NCBI GenBank assembly: GCA_910577185.1
Contig: CAJTLR010000025.1
Location: 1-44,767, forward strand
DNA length: 44,767 nt
Source: an uncultured Acetatifactor sp.
GTDB lineage: Bacteria > Bacillota > Clostridia > Lachnospirales > Lachnospiraceae
Direction of reading: 5' to 3'
Part shown: positions 31,945 to 40,140 of the stretch, in pieces
How the letters are laid out: every line of letters begins with the position of its first letter
Position numbering within the stretch: the first letter of the stretch is position 1
Notes under the pieces: model-generated
What the model was told of the DNA's origin: nothing
Database searches by the model: none
Seen by the model: only the letters and a program-made list of their open reading frames with translations
Position numbers and translations under genes: made by a program

Positions 31945-33276
31945 ATGAAAAATCATACGAGGGATGATATAGAGAGACTGGTGAAAGATGAGGATGTGGA
32001 GTTTATCCGGCTGCAGTTTACGGATATGCTGGGCCATCTGAAAAATATAGCCATCACTGCCAATCAGCTGGACAAGGCGCTGGACAATAAGTGTATGTTT
32101 GATGGATCGGCCATAGATGGCTTTGCGGGAATTGAGGAGTCGGATCTGTATCTGCATCCGGACCTGAGCACGCTGGCGATTTTTCCCTGGAGACCCCAGC
32201 AGGGAAAGGTGGCCAGAATGATCTGTGACATATACCGCCCGGACGGCAGTCCTTTTGAAGGGGATCCCAGACTGGTGCTGCGCAGGGCCATAGCAACGGC
32301 AAAAGAGCTGGGATATACCTTTGAGGTAGGGCCGGAGTGTGAATTTTTCCTTTTTGACACAGACGAAAATGCAATGCCCACTACCCACACCCATGAGCAG
32401 GCGGGATATTTTGATATCGGGCCCCTTGATGGCGGCGAGAATGCAAGGCGGGAGATTGTCATGACCCTGGAGGAAATGGGGATGATCATCGAAGCCTCCC
32501 ATCATGAAACCGCCCCTGCGCAGCATGAGATCGATTTCCGGTATGCCGAAGCGCTGGCGGCGGCGGACAATATTATGACATTTAAGCTGGCGGTGAGGAC
32601 CATTGCAAAGAGGCATGGCCTCCACGCGACTTTTATGCCGAAACCCCGGTACGGGGTAAACGGTTCCGGCATGCATGTCAACATGTCCCTTCACAAGGAC
32701 GGAAAAAATATTTTTGAGGACGGAAACGATACCGATGGGCTGAGCCGTGAAGCACGCTGTTTTATCGGCGGAATTTTAAGTCACATCAAAGGTATGGCGG
32801 CTGTCACCAATCAGCTTGTCAATTCTTACAAAAGGCTGGTGCCCGGTTTTGCGGCACCGGTCTATATTGCATGGAGCACCGCCAACAGAAGTCCGCTGAT
32901 CCGCGTTCCGGCAGAGCGGGGAGGCAGTACCAGGATTGAACTCAGGAGTCCGGATTCCGCGGCCAATCCTTATCTTACCCTGGCGGTATGCCTGATGGCC
33001 GGGCTGGATGGCATGCTCAACCACGTCGAACCGCCCGCAAGTGTGAACTGTAATATTTATACCATGACGGATCAGGAAAGGCGGAGCCTGCATATTGAAA
33101 ATATGCCGGGAACGCTGGCAGAGGCAGTGGAAGAATTAAAAAAGGATCCTTTTATCCTGAATGTGCTTGGCCGGCATGTGGCGGAGAAATATATTGCGGC
33201 GAAGGAAAAGGAGTGGCAGCAGTACCGGGCATATGTGTCGGAGTGGGAAATACAGGAATATTTATACAGGTATTGA
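31945..33276 (+). CDS. glnA: Glutamine synthetase, type I
   Basis: A 443-aa enzyme making glutamine from glutamate, ammonia and ATP. The beta-grasp N-domain contains RLQFTDMLGHLKNIAI, and the catalytic domain has FMPKPRYGVNGSGMHVNMSL and NRSPLIRVP. The length is that of the GSI-alpha group (about 440 aa). The adenylylation motif NLYDLP of GSI-beta enzymes is absent (NIYTMTDQERRS in its place), so control by adenylylation is not expected. The frame is open from 31921, but GGAGGGG at about 31928-31934 fits ATG 31945. An ANTAR regulator follows after 61 bases, a pairing known from clostridia. Confidence 0.96.
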   Translation: MKNHTRDDIERLVKDEDVEFIRLQFTDMLGHLKNIAITANQLDKALDNKCMFDGSAIDGFAGIEESDLYLHPDLSTLAIFPWRPQQGKVARMICDIYRPDGSPFEGDPRLVLRRAIATAKELGYTFEVGPECEFFLFDTDENAMPTTHTHEQAGYFDIGPLDGGENARREIVMTLEEMGMIIEASHHETAPAQHEIDFRYAEALAAADNIMTFKLAVRTIAKRHGLHATFMPKPRYGVNGSGMHVNMSLHKDGKNIFEDGNDTDGLSREARCFIGGILSHIKGMAAVTNQLVNSYKRLVPGFAAPVYIAWSTANRSPLIRVPAERGGSTRIELRSPDSAANPYLTLAVCLMAGLDGMLNHVEPPASVNCNIYTMTDQERRSLHIENMPGTLAEAVEELKKDPFILNVLGRHVAEKYIAAKEKEWQQYRAYVSEWEIQEYLYRY

Positions 33277-33337
33277 GTCCGGTTTGTTCCGGAGGGCGTG
33301 CCGGGATTTCTGAGACGGATGCATCGGGGGTGGGCAT

Positions 33338-33886
33338 TTGACAAATATCATTGTGGCAATGCCCAGGCTGGAGGATGCGAAGGGCATTAAAAATGTGCTG
33401 GTGAGGAACGGGATCCGGGTTACCGGCATCTGTTCCACGGGAGCGCAGGCAGTAAGCCAGGCTGACGGCTTGAACGGCGGTATCGTTATCTGCGGTTATA
33501 AACTGGGGGATATGGCTTATTCCGGGCTGCGGGAGTGCCTTCCTGCGGGATTTGAAATGCTTCTGATCGCCTCGGACCGCCTGCTGGGCCAGAGAGAAGA
33601 AACAGGGGTGGTGTGCCTTTCCCTGCCGCTGAAGGTAAATGACCTGGTGAGCACGGTGGGGATGATGGCGGAGGAGATAGAGAGGCGCAGGAGAAAGAGC
33701 CGGCCCGGGCCAAGGGTGAGAAGCCGGGAGGAGGAAGCGGCCCTGATGGAAGCCAAAACGCTTCTGATGGCCAGGAACCATCTCACGGAGGAAGAGGCAC
33801 ACAGATATCTGCAGAAATGCAGTATGGACAGCGGGACAAGTCTGGCGGAGACGGCATTGATGGTGCTGGCGGTGATGAAGGTATGA
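33338..33886 (+). CDS. ANTAR-domain response regulator (NitR-like antiterminator)
   Basis: A 182-aa regulator. The first 120 residues look like a degenerate receiver domain (TNIIVAMPRLEDAKGIKNVL, then GGIVICGYKLGDM). Residues 130-180 form the RNA-binding ANTAR helical bundle (AALMEAKTLLMARNHLTEEE, then AHRYLQKCSMDSG). The expected phospho-acceptor aspartate is not clear. The start is TTG at 33338-33340 after a GGGGGTGGG stretch; I see no ATG that would keep the receiver strand. It lies directly after glnA. In Clostridium a similar gene next to glnA (nitR) has been described as a nitrogen-control antiterminator, so a role in nitrogen metabolism is likely but its RNA target is not seen here. 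Confidence 0.85.
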   Translation: MTNIIVAMPRLEDAKGIKNVLVRNGIRVTGICSTGAQAVSQADGLNGGIVICGYKLGDMAYSGLRECLPAGFEMLLIASDRLLGQREETGVVCLSLPLKVNDLVSTVGMMAEEIERRRRKSRPGPRVRSREEEAALMEAKTLLMARNHLTEEEAHRYLQKCSMDSGTSLAETALMVLAVMKV

Positions 33887-33900
33887 ACGGACAGAAGAAG

Positions 33901-33938
33901 CTGTCCGGGACAGAAAATGCTGTCCGGGACGGAAAATG
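33901..33938 (+). repeat. 19-bp tandem direct repeat upstream of dapF
   Basis: Two copies of CTGTCCGGGAC(A/G)GAAAATG sit head to tail at 33901-33919 and 33920-33938 with one mismatch. The first unit contains the near-palindrome TGTCCGGGACA. They are in the 103-base gap between the ANTAR gene and dapF. Function is unknown; a regulatory binding site or simple slippage are both possible. Confidence 0.85.
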
Positions 33939-33989
33939 CCGGCCGGGCCGGGGAAGGCAAAAGACGGGACCGGAAAGGAAGGAGCGGGT

Positions 33990-34847
33990 ATGCGGTTTAC
34001 AAAAATGCAGGGATGCGGAAACGATTATATTTATGTGAATGGTTTTGAGGAGAAGACAGATGTCCTGGAAAAACCGGATCTGGTGAGACGGCTCAGCGAC
34101 AGACATTTCGGAATCGGCGGCGATGGCGTGATATTTATCAATCCGTCCAGGGAGGCCGATTTTGAGATGGAGATGTACAATGGGGATGGCTCCCGGGCAG
34201 AAATGTGCGGAAACGGCATTCGCTGCGTGGCAAAGTATGTGTATGACAAAGGGCTGACGGACGCGGAACAGATCAGTGTGGTCAGCGCAGGGAAAATAAA
34301 GTATCTGGACCTGACAGTGGACAAAAAATCCGGGCTGCACGGTGCCAGGGGGGAAGTGACCAGGGTGCGTGTCAATATGGGAAGCCCGGTTCTGGAACCG
34401 GCCCTGATCCCGGTGGAAGCGGCGGGACACAGGGTGGTAAATGAAGCCATTGGGGTGGAGGGCAGGGAATACCGTATGACCTGCGTATCCATGGGGAATC
34501 CTCATGCCGTGATCTTCTGCAGGGGGGTAGGCGAAATGAATCTGGAACGGCTGGGGCCGCTGTTTGAGAATCATTCCCGGTTTCCGAAGCGCACCAACAC
34601 GGAGTTTGTGGAAATCCTGGACCGGAAAACCTGCTTTATGCGTGTCTGGGAACGGGGCAGCGGGGAAACCCTGGCCTGCGGAACCGGCTGCTGTGCCGTG
34701 GCGGTGGCAGGGGTGTTAAACGGCCTGCTGGATCATGCGGTAACGGTGAAGCTGCTGGGCGGGGAACTGCTGATCGAGTGGGATCAGGAGAAAAACCTGG
34801 TCTATATGACCGGCCCGGCAGTCACGGTATTTGAAGGAGAGATATAA
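33990..34847 (+). CDS. dapF: Diaminopimelate epimerase
   Basis: A 285-aa enzyme converting LL- to meso-diaminopimelate for lysine and peptidoglycan. Both halves of the pseudo-symmetric fold are present, each with its catalytic cysteine: MCGNGIRC in the N-half and SGETLACGTGCC in the C-half. The start MRFTKMQGCGNDY is standard. AAGGAG at 33979-33984 is five bases before ATG 33990. The frame is open upstream to 33936, but that stretch lacks family sequence. Its stop lies one base before the dapL start, so the two are co-translated. Together they form the last steps of the one-step aminotransferase route to DAP. Confidence 0.96.
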   Translation: MRFTKMQGCGNDYIYVNGFEEKTDVLEKPDLVRRLSDRHFGIGGDGVIFINPSREADFEMEMYNGDGSRAEMCGNGIRCVAKYVYDKGLTDAEQISVVSAGKIKYLDLTVDKKSGLHGARGEVTRVRVNMGSPVLEPALIPVEAAGHRVVNEAIGVEGREYRMTCVSMGNPHAVIFCRGVGEMNLERLGPLFENHSRFPKRTNTEFVEILDRKTCFMRVWERGSGETLACGTGCCAVAVAGVLNGLLDHAVTVKLLGGELLIEWDQEKNLVYMTGPAVTVFEGEI

Positions 34848-34848
34848 G

Positions 34849-36063
34849 ATGTTTCAAATCAACGAAAATTATTTAAAACTTCCCGGAAGCTATCTTTTTT
34901 CCACTATCGGGAAAAAAGTAAGCGCGTACAGTGGGGCGCATCCGGATAAAAAAATAATCCGCCTGGGCATCGGGGATGTGACACTGCCGCTGGCTCCGGC
35001 CATCGTTTCCGCACTGCACAAAGCTGTGGAGGAAATGGGAAGGGCGGAGACATTCCGGGGATATGCGCCGGATCTGGGATATGAGTTTCTGAGAAATACC
35101 ATAGCGGAAAATGATTACAAGAGCAGGGGATGTGAGATCGGGCCCGATGAAATTTTTATCTCGGACGGCGCGAAAAGCGATTCCGCCAACATTCAGGAAA
35201 TATTCGGTCCGGAAAATAAGGTTGCGGTATGTGATCCTGTGTACCCGGTGTATGTGGATTCCAATGTGATGGCAGGGAGAGCGGGCAGTTATGACCGGGA
35301 GAGGGGAATCTGGAGCGATGTGATTTATATGCCTTGTACCGAAGAGAACGGATTTCTGCCCGGACTTCCGAAAGAACATCCGGACCTGATCTACCTTTGC
35401 TTTCCCAATAATCCCACAGGCGCCGTGATCACCAAAGCACGGCTGCAGGAGTGGGTGGACTATGCCAATGAAACCGGGGCGGTGATTCTCTACGACGCCG
35501 CGTATGAGGCATATATATCGGAGCCCGGAGTGCCTCACAGCATTTATGAATGTGAAGGGGCCGTGACCTGTGCCATCGAACTGAAGTCTTTTTCCAAAAA
35601 TGCGGGATTTACGGGTATGCGTCTGGGATATACCGTCATTCCGAAGAAACTGAAGTGCGGTGATGTGGCGCTGCATTCTCTGTGGGCCAGGCGCCATGGC
35701 ACAAAATATAACGGGGCGCCTTATATTGTACAGCGGGCAGGGGAGGCGGTCTATTCCCGGGAGGGGAAGGCACAGCTGGAAGCGCAGATTTCCTATTACC
35801 GTAAGAACGCGGATTACATTTTCAATGGTCTGAAAAGAGCAGGCTATACCGTGTCCGGCGGGGTGAATTCTCCCTATATCTGGCTGAAGACTCCAAAGGG
35901 CATGACAAGCTGGGAATTTTTTGATTATCTGCTGGAGAATGCCAATGTGGCGGGAACACCGGGATCCGGTTTCGGACCCGGCGGGGAAGGGTATTTCCGT
36001 CTGACTGCTTTCGGCAGTTATGAGAACACAGTGGAAGCAGTGGACAGGATCAGAATGCTTTAG
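34849..36063 (+). CDS. dapL: LL-diaminopimelate aminotransferase
   Basis: A 404-aa PLP enzyme that makes LL-diaminopimelate directly from tetrahydrodipicolinate with glutamate as amino donor. The N-terminal ENYLKLPGSYLFSTIGKKV and IRLGIGDVTLPL are characteristic of DapL. Substrate and cofactor motifs include YLCFPNNPTGAV and the PLP-lysine segment SFSKNAGFTGMRLGYT. The length is usual (about 405-410 aa). ATG 34849 follows AAGGAGAG and is preferred to an in-frame start at 34831 that lies within dapF. It pairs with dapF, which starts from its product. This route is typical of clostridia and plants. Confidence 0.95.
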   Translation: MFQINENYLKLPGSYLFSTIGKKVSAYSGAHPDKKIIRLGIGDVTLPLAPAIVSALHKAVEEMGRAETFRGYAPDLGYEFLRNTIAENDYKSRGCEIGPDEIFISDGAKSDSANIQEIFGPENKVAVCDPVYPVYVDSNVMAGRAGSYDRERGIWSDVIYMPCTEENGFLPGLPKEHPDLIYLCFPNNPTGAVITKARLQEWVDYANETGAVILYDAAYEAYISEPGVPHSIYECEGAVTCAIELKSFSKNAGFTGMRLGYTVIPKKLKCGDVALHSLWARRHGTKYNGAPYIVQRAGEAVYSREGKAQLEAQISYYRKNADYIFNGLKRAGYTVSGGVNSPYIWLKTPKGMTSWEFFDYLLENANVAGTPGSGFGPGGEGYFRLTAFGSYENTVEAVDRIRML

Positions 36064-36094
36064 AGGCAGGCCGACGGCAGAAAGGAGGCAGAAA

Positions 36095-37411
36095 ATGGAG
36101 GGGAAACGGCGCAGGGCTATGTGGATTATGACATGCATTCTGATTGCGGTAAGCATTCCGGTGCTGTATATGACCCACAGGGCAGTTACGTTTATGATGG
36201 ATGACAAGTGGTATGCTACCATGCTTTATGATGAAAGCATCCCCATCACTTCTTTTTCCGACATTGTGGAAAGCCAGGTATGGCATTACCATCACTGGGG
36301 CGGCAGAAGTATGACCCATGGCATACTGCAGATGACGCTGCTGGCAGGGGAAAGGGCGGCAGACGTCCTGAATGTGGTGTTTACGCTGCTGCTGGCGGGG
36401 ATGATCTGCCTGGTGTCGGACTGGCGCAGGCCGTCTGCTTTTCTGGCTGCCATTGCCATGCCCCTTGGGCTGAACGCCAACTGGATGATGAGTATGTTCT
36501 GGCAGTCAGGGGCGGTAAATTATCTGTATATTACGGTTTTTATTCTTGCTTTCGTGTTCTGCTATCTGCGGGAACTTTCGGAGGATGACGGTATCTTCCG
36601 GAATCGGGCCGGCGCCGGGGCGGCAGTTTCCGGTATGGGGAACGATGGGAAAAGGGCGCTGACCGGTGTCCCGGAAGAAGAAAGGGCAAAAGCCCTTCCC
36701 AGGGAAGAGGCAAAAGCCTTTCCCAGAGAAGAGGCAAAAGCCTGTGCCGGAAAGCAAGGGGAAGGGAGGCAGGGAATCCGGAGTCTGCCTGGAATTACGC
36801 TGTGGATCATTCCCCTGGGAATTCTTGCGGGCTGGAGCAACGAGAATATGGGACCTGCGGTGTGGCTTGGCAGTCTGGCGGTGATTCTGCTGATCCGGAA
36901 GGCGGGCGGAAAAGTAAGGCCGTGGATGTATATGGGCAATCTGGCCTGCCTGCTGGGGAGTGTGATCTGCATTGCGGCGCCGGGGAACAGGGTTCGCAGC
37001 CTGGAGGTGGGGACAGAGCAGTTTGGCGCCTTGTGGAAGCTTTTCCTGAGAAGCTATGGGGAATGCAGGGCCGCGCTGGAATATCTGTTTCCGGTGCTGC
37101 TGGTTCTGGGTTTTCTTCTTCTGCTTGGCAAAGGTGTGCTGAAGCTGCCTTTGGGCGGGAGGAATGTGTTGCTGCTTTTTATGGCCCTGTTATCCTGGGG
37201 GGCGTTTTTCCTGTCCCCGCACTATCCTGACCGTGCTACTTTCGGCACCATGGTGCTGTGCATCTGTGTCTGTCTGTCCCTGGCAAAAAAAATACTGCGC
37301 GGGCGCCCGGACCTGGCCTGGCCGCTCTGGGGCGGTGCCCTGTTTATCTGGCTGCGGGGAATGTATTTCTGCGGGGAATATCTGACTACGATCTGGGGAT
37401 GGATCCGCTGA
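36095..37411 (+). CDS. DUF6056-family multi-spanning membrane protein
   Basis: A 438-aa membrane protein that looks like the DUF6056 family of predicted membrane glycosyltransferase-like proteins, on the basis of the early extracytoplasmic stretch RAVTFMMDDKWYATMLYDES, then the VWHYHHWGGRS segment with its conserved aspartates and histidine. About ten hydrophobic segments are visible. Between two of them (about residues 170-225) is a hydrophilic loop with three EEAKAFPR-like repeats. ATG 36095 follows AAAGGAGG by six bases. The frame overlaps the end of dapL if read upstream, and that part is not used. It is 31 bases after dapL and may be in the same transcript. The function is unproven. Confidence 0.72.
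   Translation: MEGKRRRAMWIMTCILIAVSIPVLYMTHRAVTFMMDDKWYATMLYDESIPITSFSDIVESQVWHYHHWGGRSMTHGILQMTLLAGERAADVLNVVFTLLLAGMICLVSDWRRPSAFLAAIAMPLGLNANWMMSMFWQSGAVNYLYITVFILAFVFCYLRELSEDDGIFRNRAGAGAAVSGMGNDGKRALTGVPEEERAKALPREEAKAFPREEAKACAGKQGEGRQGIRSLPGITLWIIPLGILAGWSNENMGPAVWLGSLAVILLIRKAGGKVRPWMYMGNLACLLGSVICIAAPGNRVRSLEVGTEQFGALWKLFLRSYGECRAALEYLFPVLLVLGFLLLLGKGVLKLPLGGRNVLLLFMALLSWGAFFLSPHYPDRATFGTMVLCICVCLSLAKKILRGRPDLAWPLWGGALFIWLRGMYFCGEYLTTIWGWIR
36677..36751 (+). repeat. In-frame 24-bp tandem repeats in the DUF6056 gene
   Basis: The 24-base unit GAAGAGGCAAAAGCCTTTCC plus four further bases occurs at 36704-36727 and imperfectly at 36728-36751, with a 27-base variant at 36677-36703. It encodes EEAKAFPR-like repeats in a cytoplasmic or external loop. 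The copies keep the frame and are a likely site of length variation between strains. Confidence 0.85.
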
Positions 37412-37468
37412 AACAAAACGGAACCGGGACAAAAGGGAAAAGAGCCAGGCGGGAAAATAAAAAAGTGC

Positions 37469-37497
37469 TTGCCATATGGAAATAAATGTGATAGTAT
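37469..37497 (+). promoter_or_regulatory. Promoter of the aspS-gatCAB operon
   Basis: TTGCCA (37469-37474) and TAGTAT (37492-37497) are separated by 17 bases. The transcription start would be near 37504, at the beginning of the T-box leader. Confidence 0.7.
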
Positions 37498-37503
37498 CAT
37501 TGC

Positions 37504-37790
37504 CATATTCAAAATGCAATGAAGGAGACTCCTTTCAGGAAACGCAACAGGAAGGCGGCGTCACCGACTGAAAGCGCTGCCGGCGGGAACTGATCTGGGG
37601 AACACTCCGGAGCAGGCTGTCTGAAGCAGGGCCGGAACGTCTTGTTAGGGCAGCACGTGGCACGCGTTAAGTGTAAGAGGGGATTAGCCCGAGCTTTTGC
37701 CAGGGCTTTTCAATGCGGGTGGTACCGCGGATAATCTTCCTGAAAGGTTATTCGTCCCGGGATGCAGGAAACTGTGTTCCGGGATTTTTC
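37504..37790 (+). ncRNA. T-box riboswitch leader
   Basis: A tRNA-sensing leader of about 290 bases upstream of aspS. The diagnostic T-box GGGTGGTACCGCGG is at 37717-37730. It is followed by a terminator stem at 37755-37784 and TTTTT at 37785-37789. The upstream part holds a stem-I-like region with the conserved GAAAG element near 37570. In the 3' strand of stem I, the triplet AAC occurs in a GGGAAC context twice (37588-37590 and 37601-37603). I did not find GAC there. The specifier is probably AAC (Asn), but its assignment is tentative. When uncharged tRNA binds, the antiterminator should form and the operon be transcribed. Confidence 0.9.
37755..37789 (+). terminator. T-box attenuator terminator
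   Basis: A 13-bp stem with a GAAA loop (37755-37767 with 37772-37784, three G-T pairs) is followed by TTTTT at 37785-37789. It is the regulated terminator of the T-box leader and competes with the antiterminator that includes the GGTACCGCGG element. Confidence 0.88.
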
Positions 37791-38012
37791 TATGCGCAGG
37801 AGAGAAAATCATTTCCCTGCCCGAGAGCATAGGGGGTATATGGAATACCCCTCGCAAGCAGTGAAAAGGCCTGATTGCACAGCCCCGTGCAGTGGAAGTA
37901 TGCCGCAATGCGGCGCACGCGGCCGGTGAAGGAAGAAAAATATCCCTGCCGGATTGTCCGGAACACGAGGAAGCTGGGAACAGCGCGAAAACTGGAATGG
38001 AGGACAAACATT
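37791..38012 (+). other. Leader segment between T-box and aspS
   Basis: This 222-base stretch separates the T-box terminator from ATG 38013. The aspS frame stays open back to 37875, but the residues before MAEKNRYR do not resemble AspRS, and GGAGG at 37999-38003 marks 38013. I see no separate promoter or gene. Confidence 0.4.
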
Positions 38013-39764
38013 ATGGCAGAGAAAAACCGTTACAGGGACATGACCATCGGACAAGTGGGGGAAGAGCACACAGGGGCATACTTACGTGTGGCGGGCTGGG
38101 TTGAAAATATCCGCGACCACGGAGGCGTATCCTTTATTGACCTGAGGGATATGTACGGAGTGCTGCAGATTGTTTTCAGGGCGCCGGAACTTCTGAAGGG
38201 AATCACGAAAGAGGCCTGCGTGAGCATCGAGGGAATTGTGGAGAAGCGGAATGAAGAGACCTACAACCCGAAAATTCCCTCGGGCACCATTGAACTGGAG
38301 GCGGCCAGGGTCACTGTACTTGGAAAAGTATATGGACAGCTGCCCTTTGAGGTGATGACTTCCAGGGAGACCAGGGAGGAGGTACGACTGAAGTACCGCT
38401 ATCTGGATATGAGGAACAGAAGGGTGCTGGATAATATTCTGTTTCGCTCCGAAGTAATCGCTTTTATGAGACAGAAAATGACAGAGATGGGATTTGTGGA
38501 AATCCAGACACCGATTTTGTGCGCTTCCTCACCGGAAGGGGCCAGGGATTACATTGTCCCTTCCCGTAAATACAAGGGGAAATTTTATGCGCTTCCCCAG
38601 GCGCCCCAGCAATATAAGCAGCTGCTGATGGTGTCCGGAATTGACAGGTATTTTCAGATCGCCCCCTGCTTCCGGGACGAGGACGCCAGGGCAGACCGGT
38701 CTCCGGGCGAATTTTACCAGCTTGATTTTGAGATGAACTTTGCCGGTCAGGAGGAGGTCTTCCGGGCGGGGGAGGAAATCCTTTCCGCCGTCTTTGAAAA
38801 ATTTGCGCCCCAGGGTTTCGCCGTAACACAGGCTCCCTATCCGGTGTACAGTTACCGACAAGCTATGCTGGAGTTCGGCACAGACAAGCCCGACTTGAGG
38901 AACCCCCTGCGCATCACGGATGTGACCGGATTTTTTCAGGAATGCTCTTTCAGGCCTTTTTTGGGCAGGACGGTCCGGGCCATTCGGGTACATTCCCGGA
39001 TGAGCAAGGGATTTCATGAAAAACTGCTGCAGTTTGCCTGTTCGCTGGGAATGGCCGGCCTGGGATATCTGGAGGTAGAGGAGGACCTGTCCTACAAGGG
39101 ACCCATTGACAAATTTATCCCGGAAGAACAGAAAACGCGCCTGAGAGAACTGGCGGGGCTGAAGGCGGGAGACACAGTTTTCTTTATTGCGGATAAAGAA
39201 GAAAGAGCCTGCTATTATGCGGGAAAAATCAGGGATGAGCTGGGCGCGAAACTGGAACTGACAGAGAAAGACGCGTTCCGCTTCTGCTATGTAAACGATT
39301 TCCCCATGTATGAGCCGGATCCGGAGACAAAGCAGCCCGTATTCACCCATAACCCTTTTTCCATGCCCCAGGGAGGTCTGGAGGCACTGGAGAAAGAGAA
39401 CCCTCTGGACATTATCGCTTATCAGTATGATATTGTGTGCAACGGCGTGGAATTATCTTCCGGCGCCGTGAGAAACCACGATATGGATATTATGGTGAAG
39501 GCTTTTGCACTGGCAGGGTATGACGAGGAAACCCTGAAGAGAAAATTCGGGGCTCTATATCAGGCATTCCGGTTCGGCGCGCCGCCTCACGCGGGAATGG
39601 CGCCGGGGATAGACCGGATTCTGATGCTTTTGAGGGGAGAGGACAATATAAGGGAAGTGATCGCGTTTCCCATGAGCGGATCGGCCCAGGACCTGATGTG
39701 CGGCGCGCCCGGCGACGTGACGGAGCTGCAGCTGAGGGAGGCGCACATCAGGGTCCGGCAGTGA
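38013..39764 (+). CDS. aspS: Aspartyl-tRNA synthetase, bacterial type
   Basis: A 583-aa class II aminoacyl-tRNA synthetase. The N-terminal OB-fold anticodon-binding domain (about 1-110) includes VAGWVENIRDHGGVSFIDLRD. The catalytic domain begins with the motif 2 region PCFRDEDARADRSPGEFYQLD, is interrupted by the bacterial GAD insertion (about 290-420), and ends with motif 3 PHAGMAPGIDRILML. The length is normal for the bacterial form (about 590 aa). ATG 38013 follows GGAGG by nine bases. With gatCAB downstream, the enzyme could be non-discriminating and also load tRNA-Asn with aspartate. This cannot be decided by eye. Expression is under T-box control. Confidence 0.95.
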   Translation: MAEKNRYRDMTIGQVGEEHTGAYLRVAGWVENIRDHGGVSFIDLRDMYGVLQIVFRAPELLKGITKEACVSIEGIVEKRNEETYNPKIPSGTIELEAARVTVLGKVYGQLPFEVMTSRETREEVRLKYRYLDMRNRRVLDNILFRSEVIAFMRQKMTEMGFVEIQTPILCASSPEGARDYIVPSRKYKGKFYALPQAPQQYKQLLMVSGIDRYFQIAPCFRDEDARADRSPGEFYQLDFEMNFAGQEEVFRAGEEILSAVFEKFAPQGFAVTQAPYPVYSYRQAMLEFGTDKPDLRNPLRITDVTGFFQECSFRPFLGRTVRAIRVHSRMSKGFHEKLLQFACSLGMAGLGYLEVEEDLSYKGPIDKFIPEEQKTRLRELAGLKAGDTVFFIADKEERACYYAGKIRDELGAKLELTEKDAFRFCYVNDFPMYEPDPETKQPVFTHNPFSMPQGGLEALEKENPLDIIAYQYDIVCNGVELSSGAVRNHDMDIMVKAFALAGYDEETLKRKFGALYQAFRFGAPPHAGMAPGIDRILMLLRGEDNIREVIAFPMSGSAQDLMCGAPGDVTELQLREAHIRVRQ

Positions 39765-39824
39765 CGGAAAGGAGTAGTGTGAAAATAAATTTTCACACAG
39801 TTACGGGAAGGCAGGGAGATTGAT

Positions 39825-40118
39825 ATGGCAAATCAGATCAGCGATGAAATCATAGAATATGTGGGGATTCTGGCCAAACTGGAGCTCTCCGGGGAAGAGA
39901 AGGAGCAGGCGAAAAAGGATATGGCCGGAATGCTGGATTATATTGACAAATTAAATGAGCTGGACACGGAAAATGTGGAACCCTTGTCCCATTTGTTTCC
40001 GGCAGGAAATGTATTCCGGGAGGATGTGGTCACAAACGGCGACAGGCGGGAGGAAATCCTGGGAAATGCGCCATCCCGGAAAGACGATATGTTCGCGGTT
40101 CCCAGAACATTCAACTGA
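39825..40118 (+). CDS. gatC: Asp-tRNA(Asn)/Glu-tRNA(Gln) amidotransferase subunit C
   Basis: A 97-aa stabilising subunit of GatCAB. ISDEIIEYVGILAKLELSGEE and the central ENVEPLSHLFPAGNVFREDV are typical of GatC. It wraps around GatA and helps the GatA-GatB interface form. ATG 39825 has GGGAG a few bases upstream. It lies 60 bases after aspS and 22 bases before gatA, in one operon. Confidence 0.95.
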   Translation: MANQISDEIIEYVGILAKLELSGEEKEQAKKDMAGMLDYIDKLNELDTENVEPLSHLFPAGNVFREDVVTNGDRREEILGNAPSRKDDMFAVPRTFN

Positions 40119-40140
40119 TGATGTGAGCGGAGGTATGGAT

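Noticed and set aside
34831..34848. Start of dapL at 34831
   Set aside because: It lies within the end of dapF and its ribosome site is poorer; ATG 34849 gives the family N-terminus.
37875..38012. N-terminal extension of aspS from 37875
   Set aside because: The residues are unlike AspRS; GGAGG at 37999-38003 marks ATG 38013, and the total then matches the normal length.
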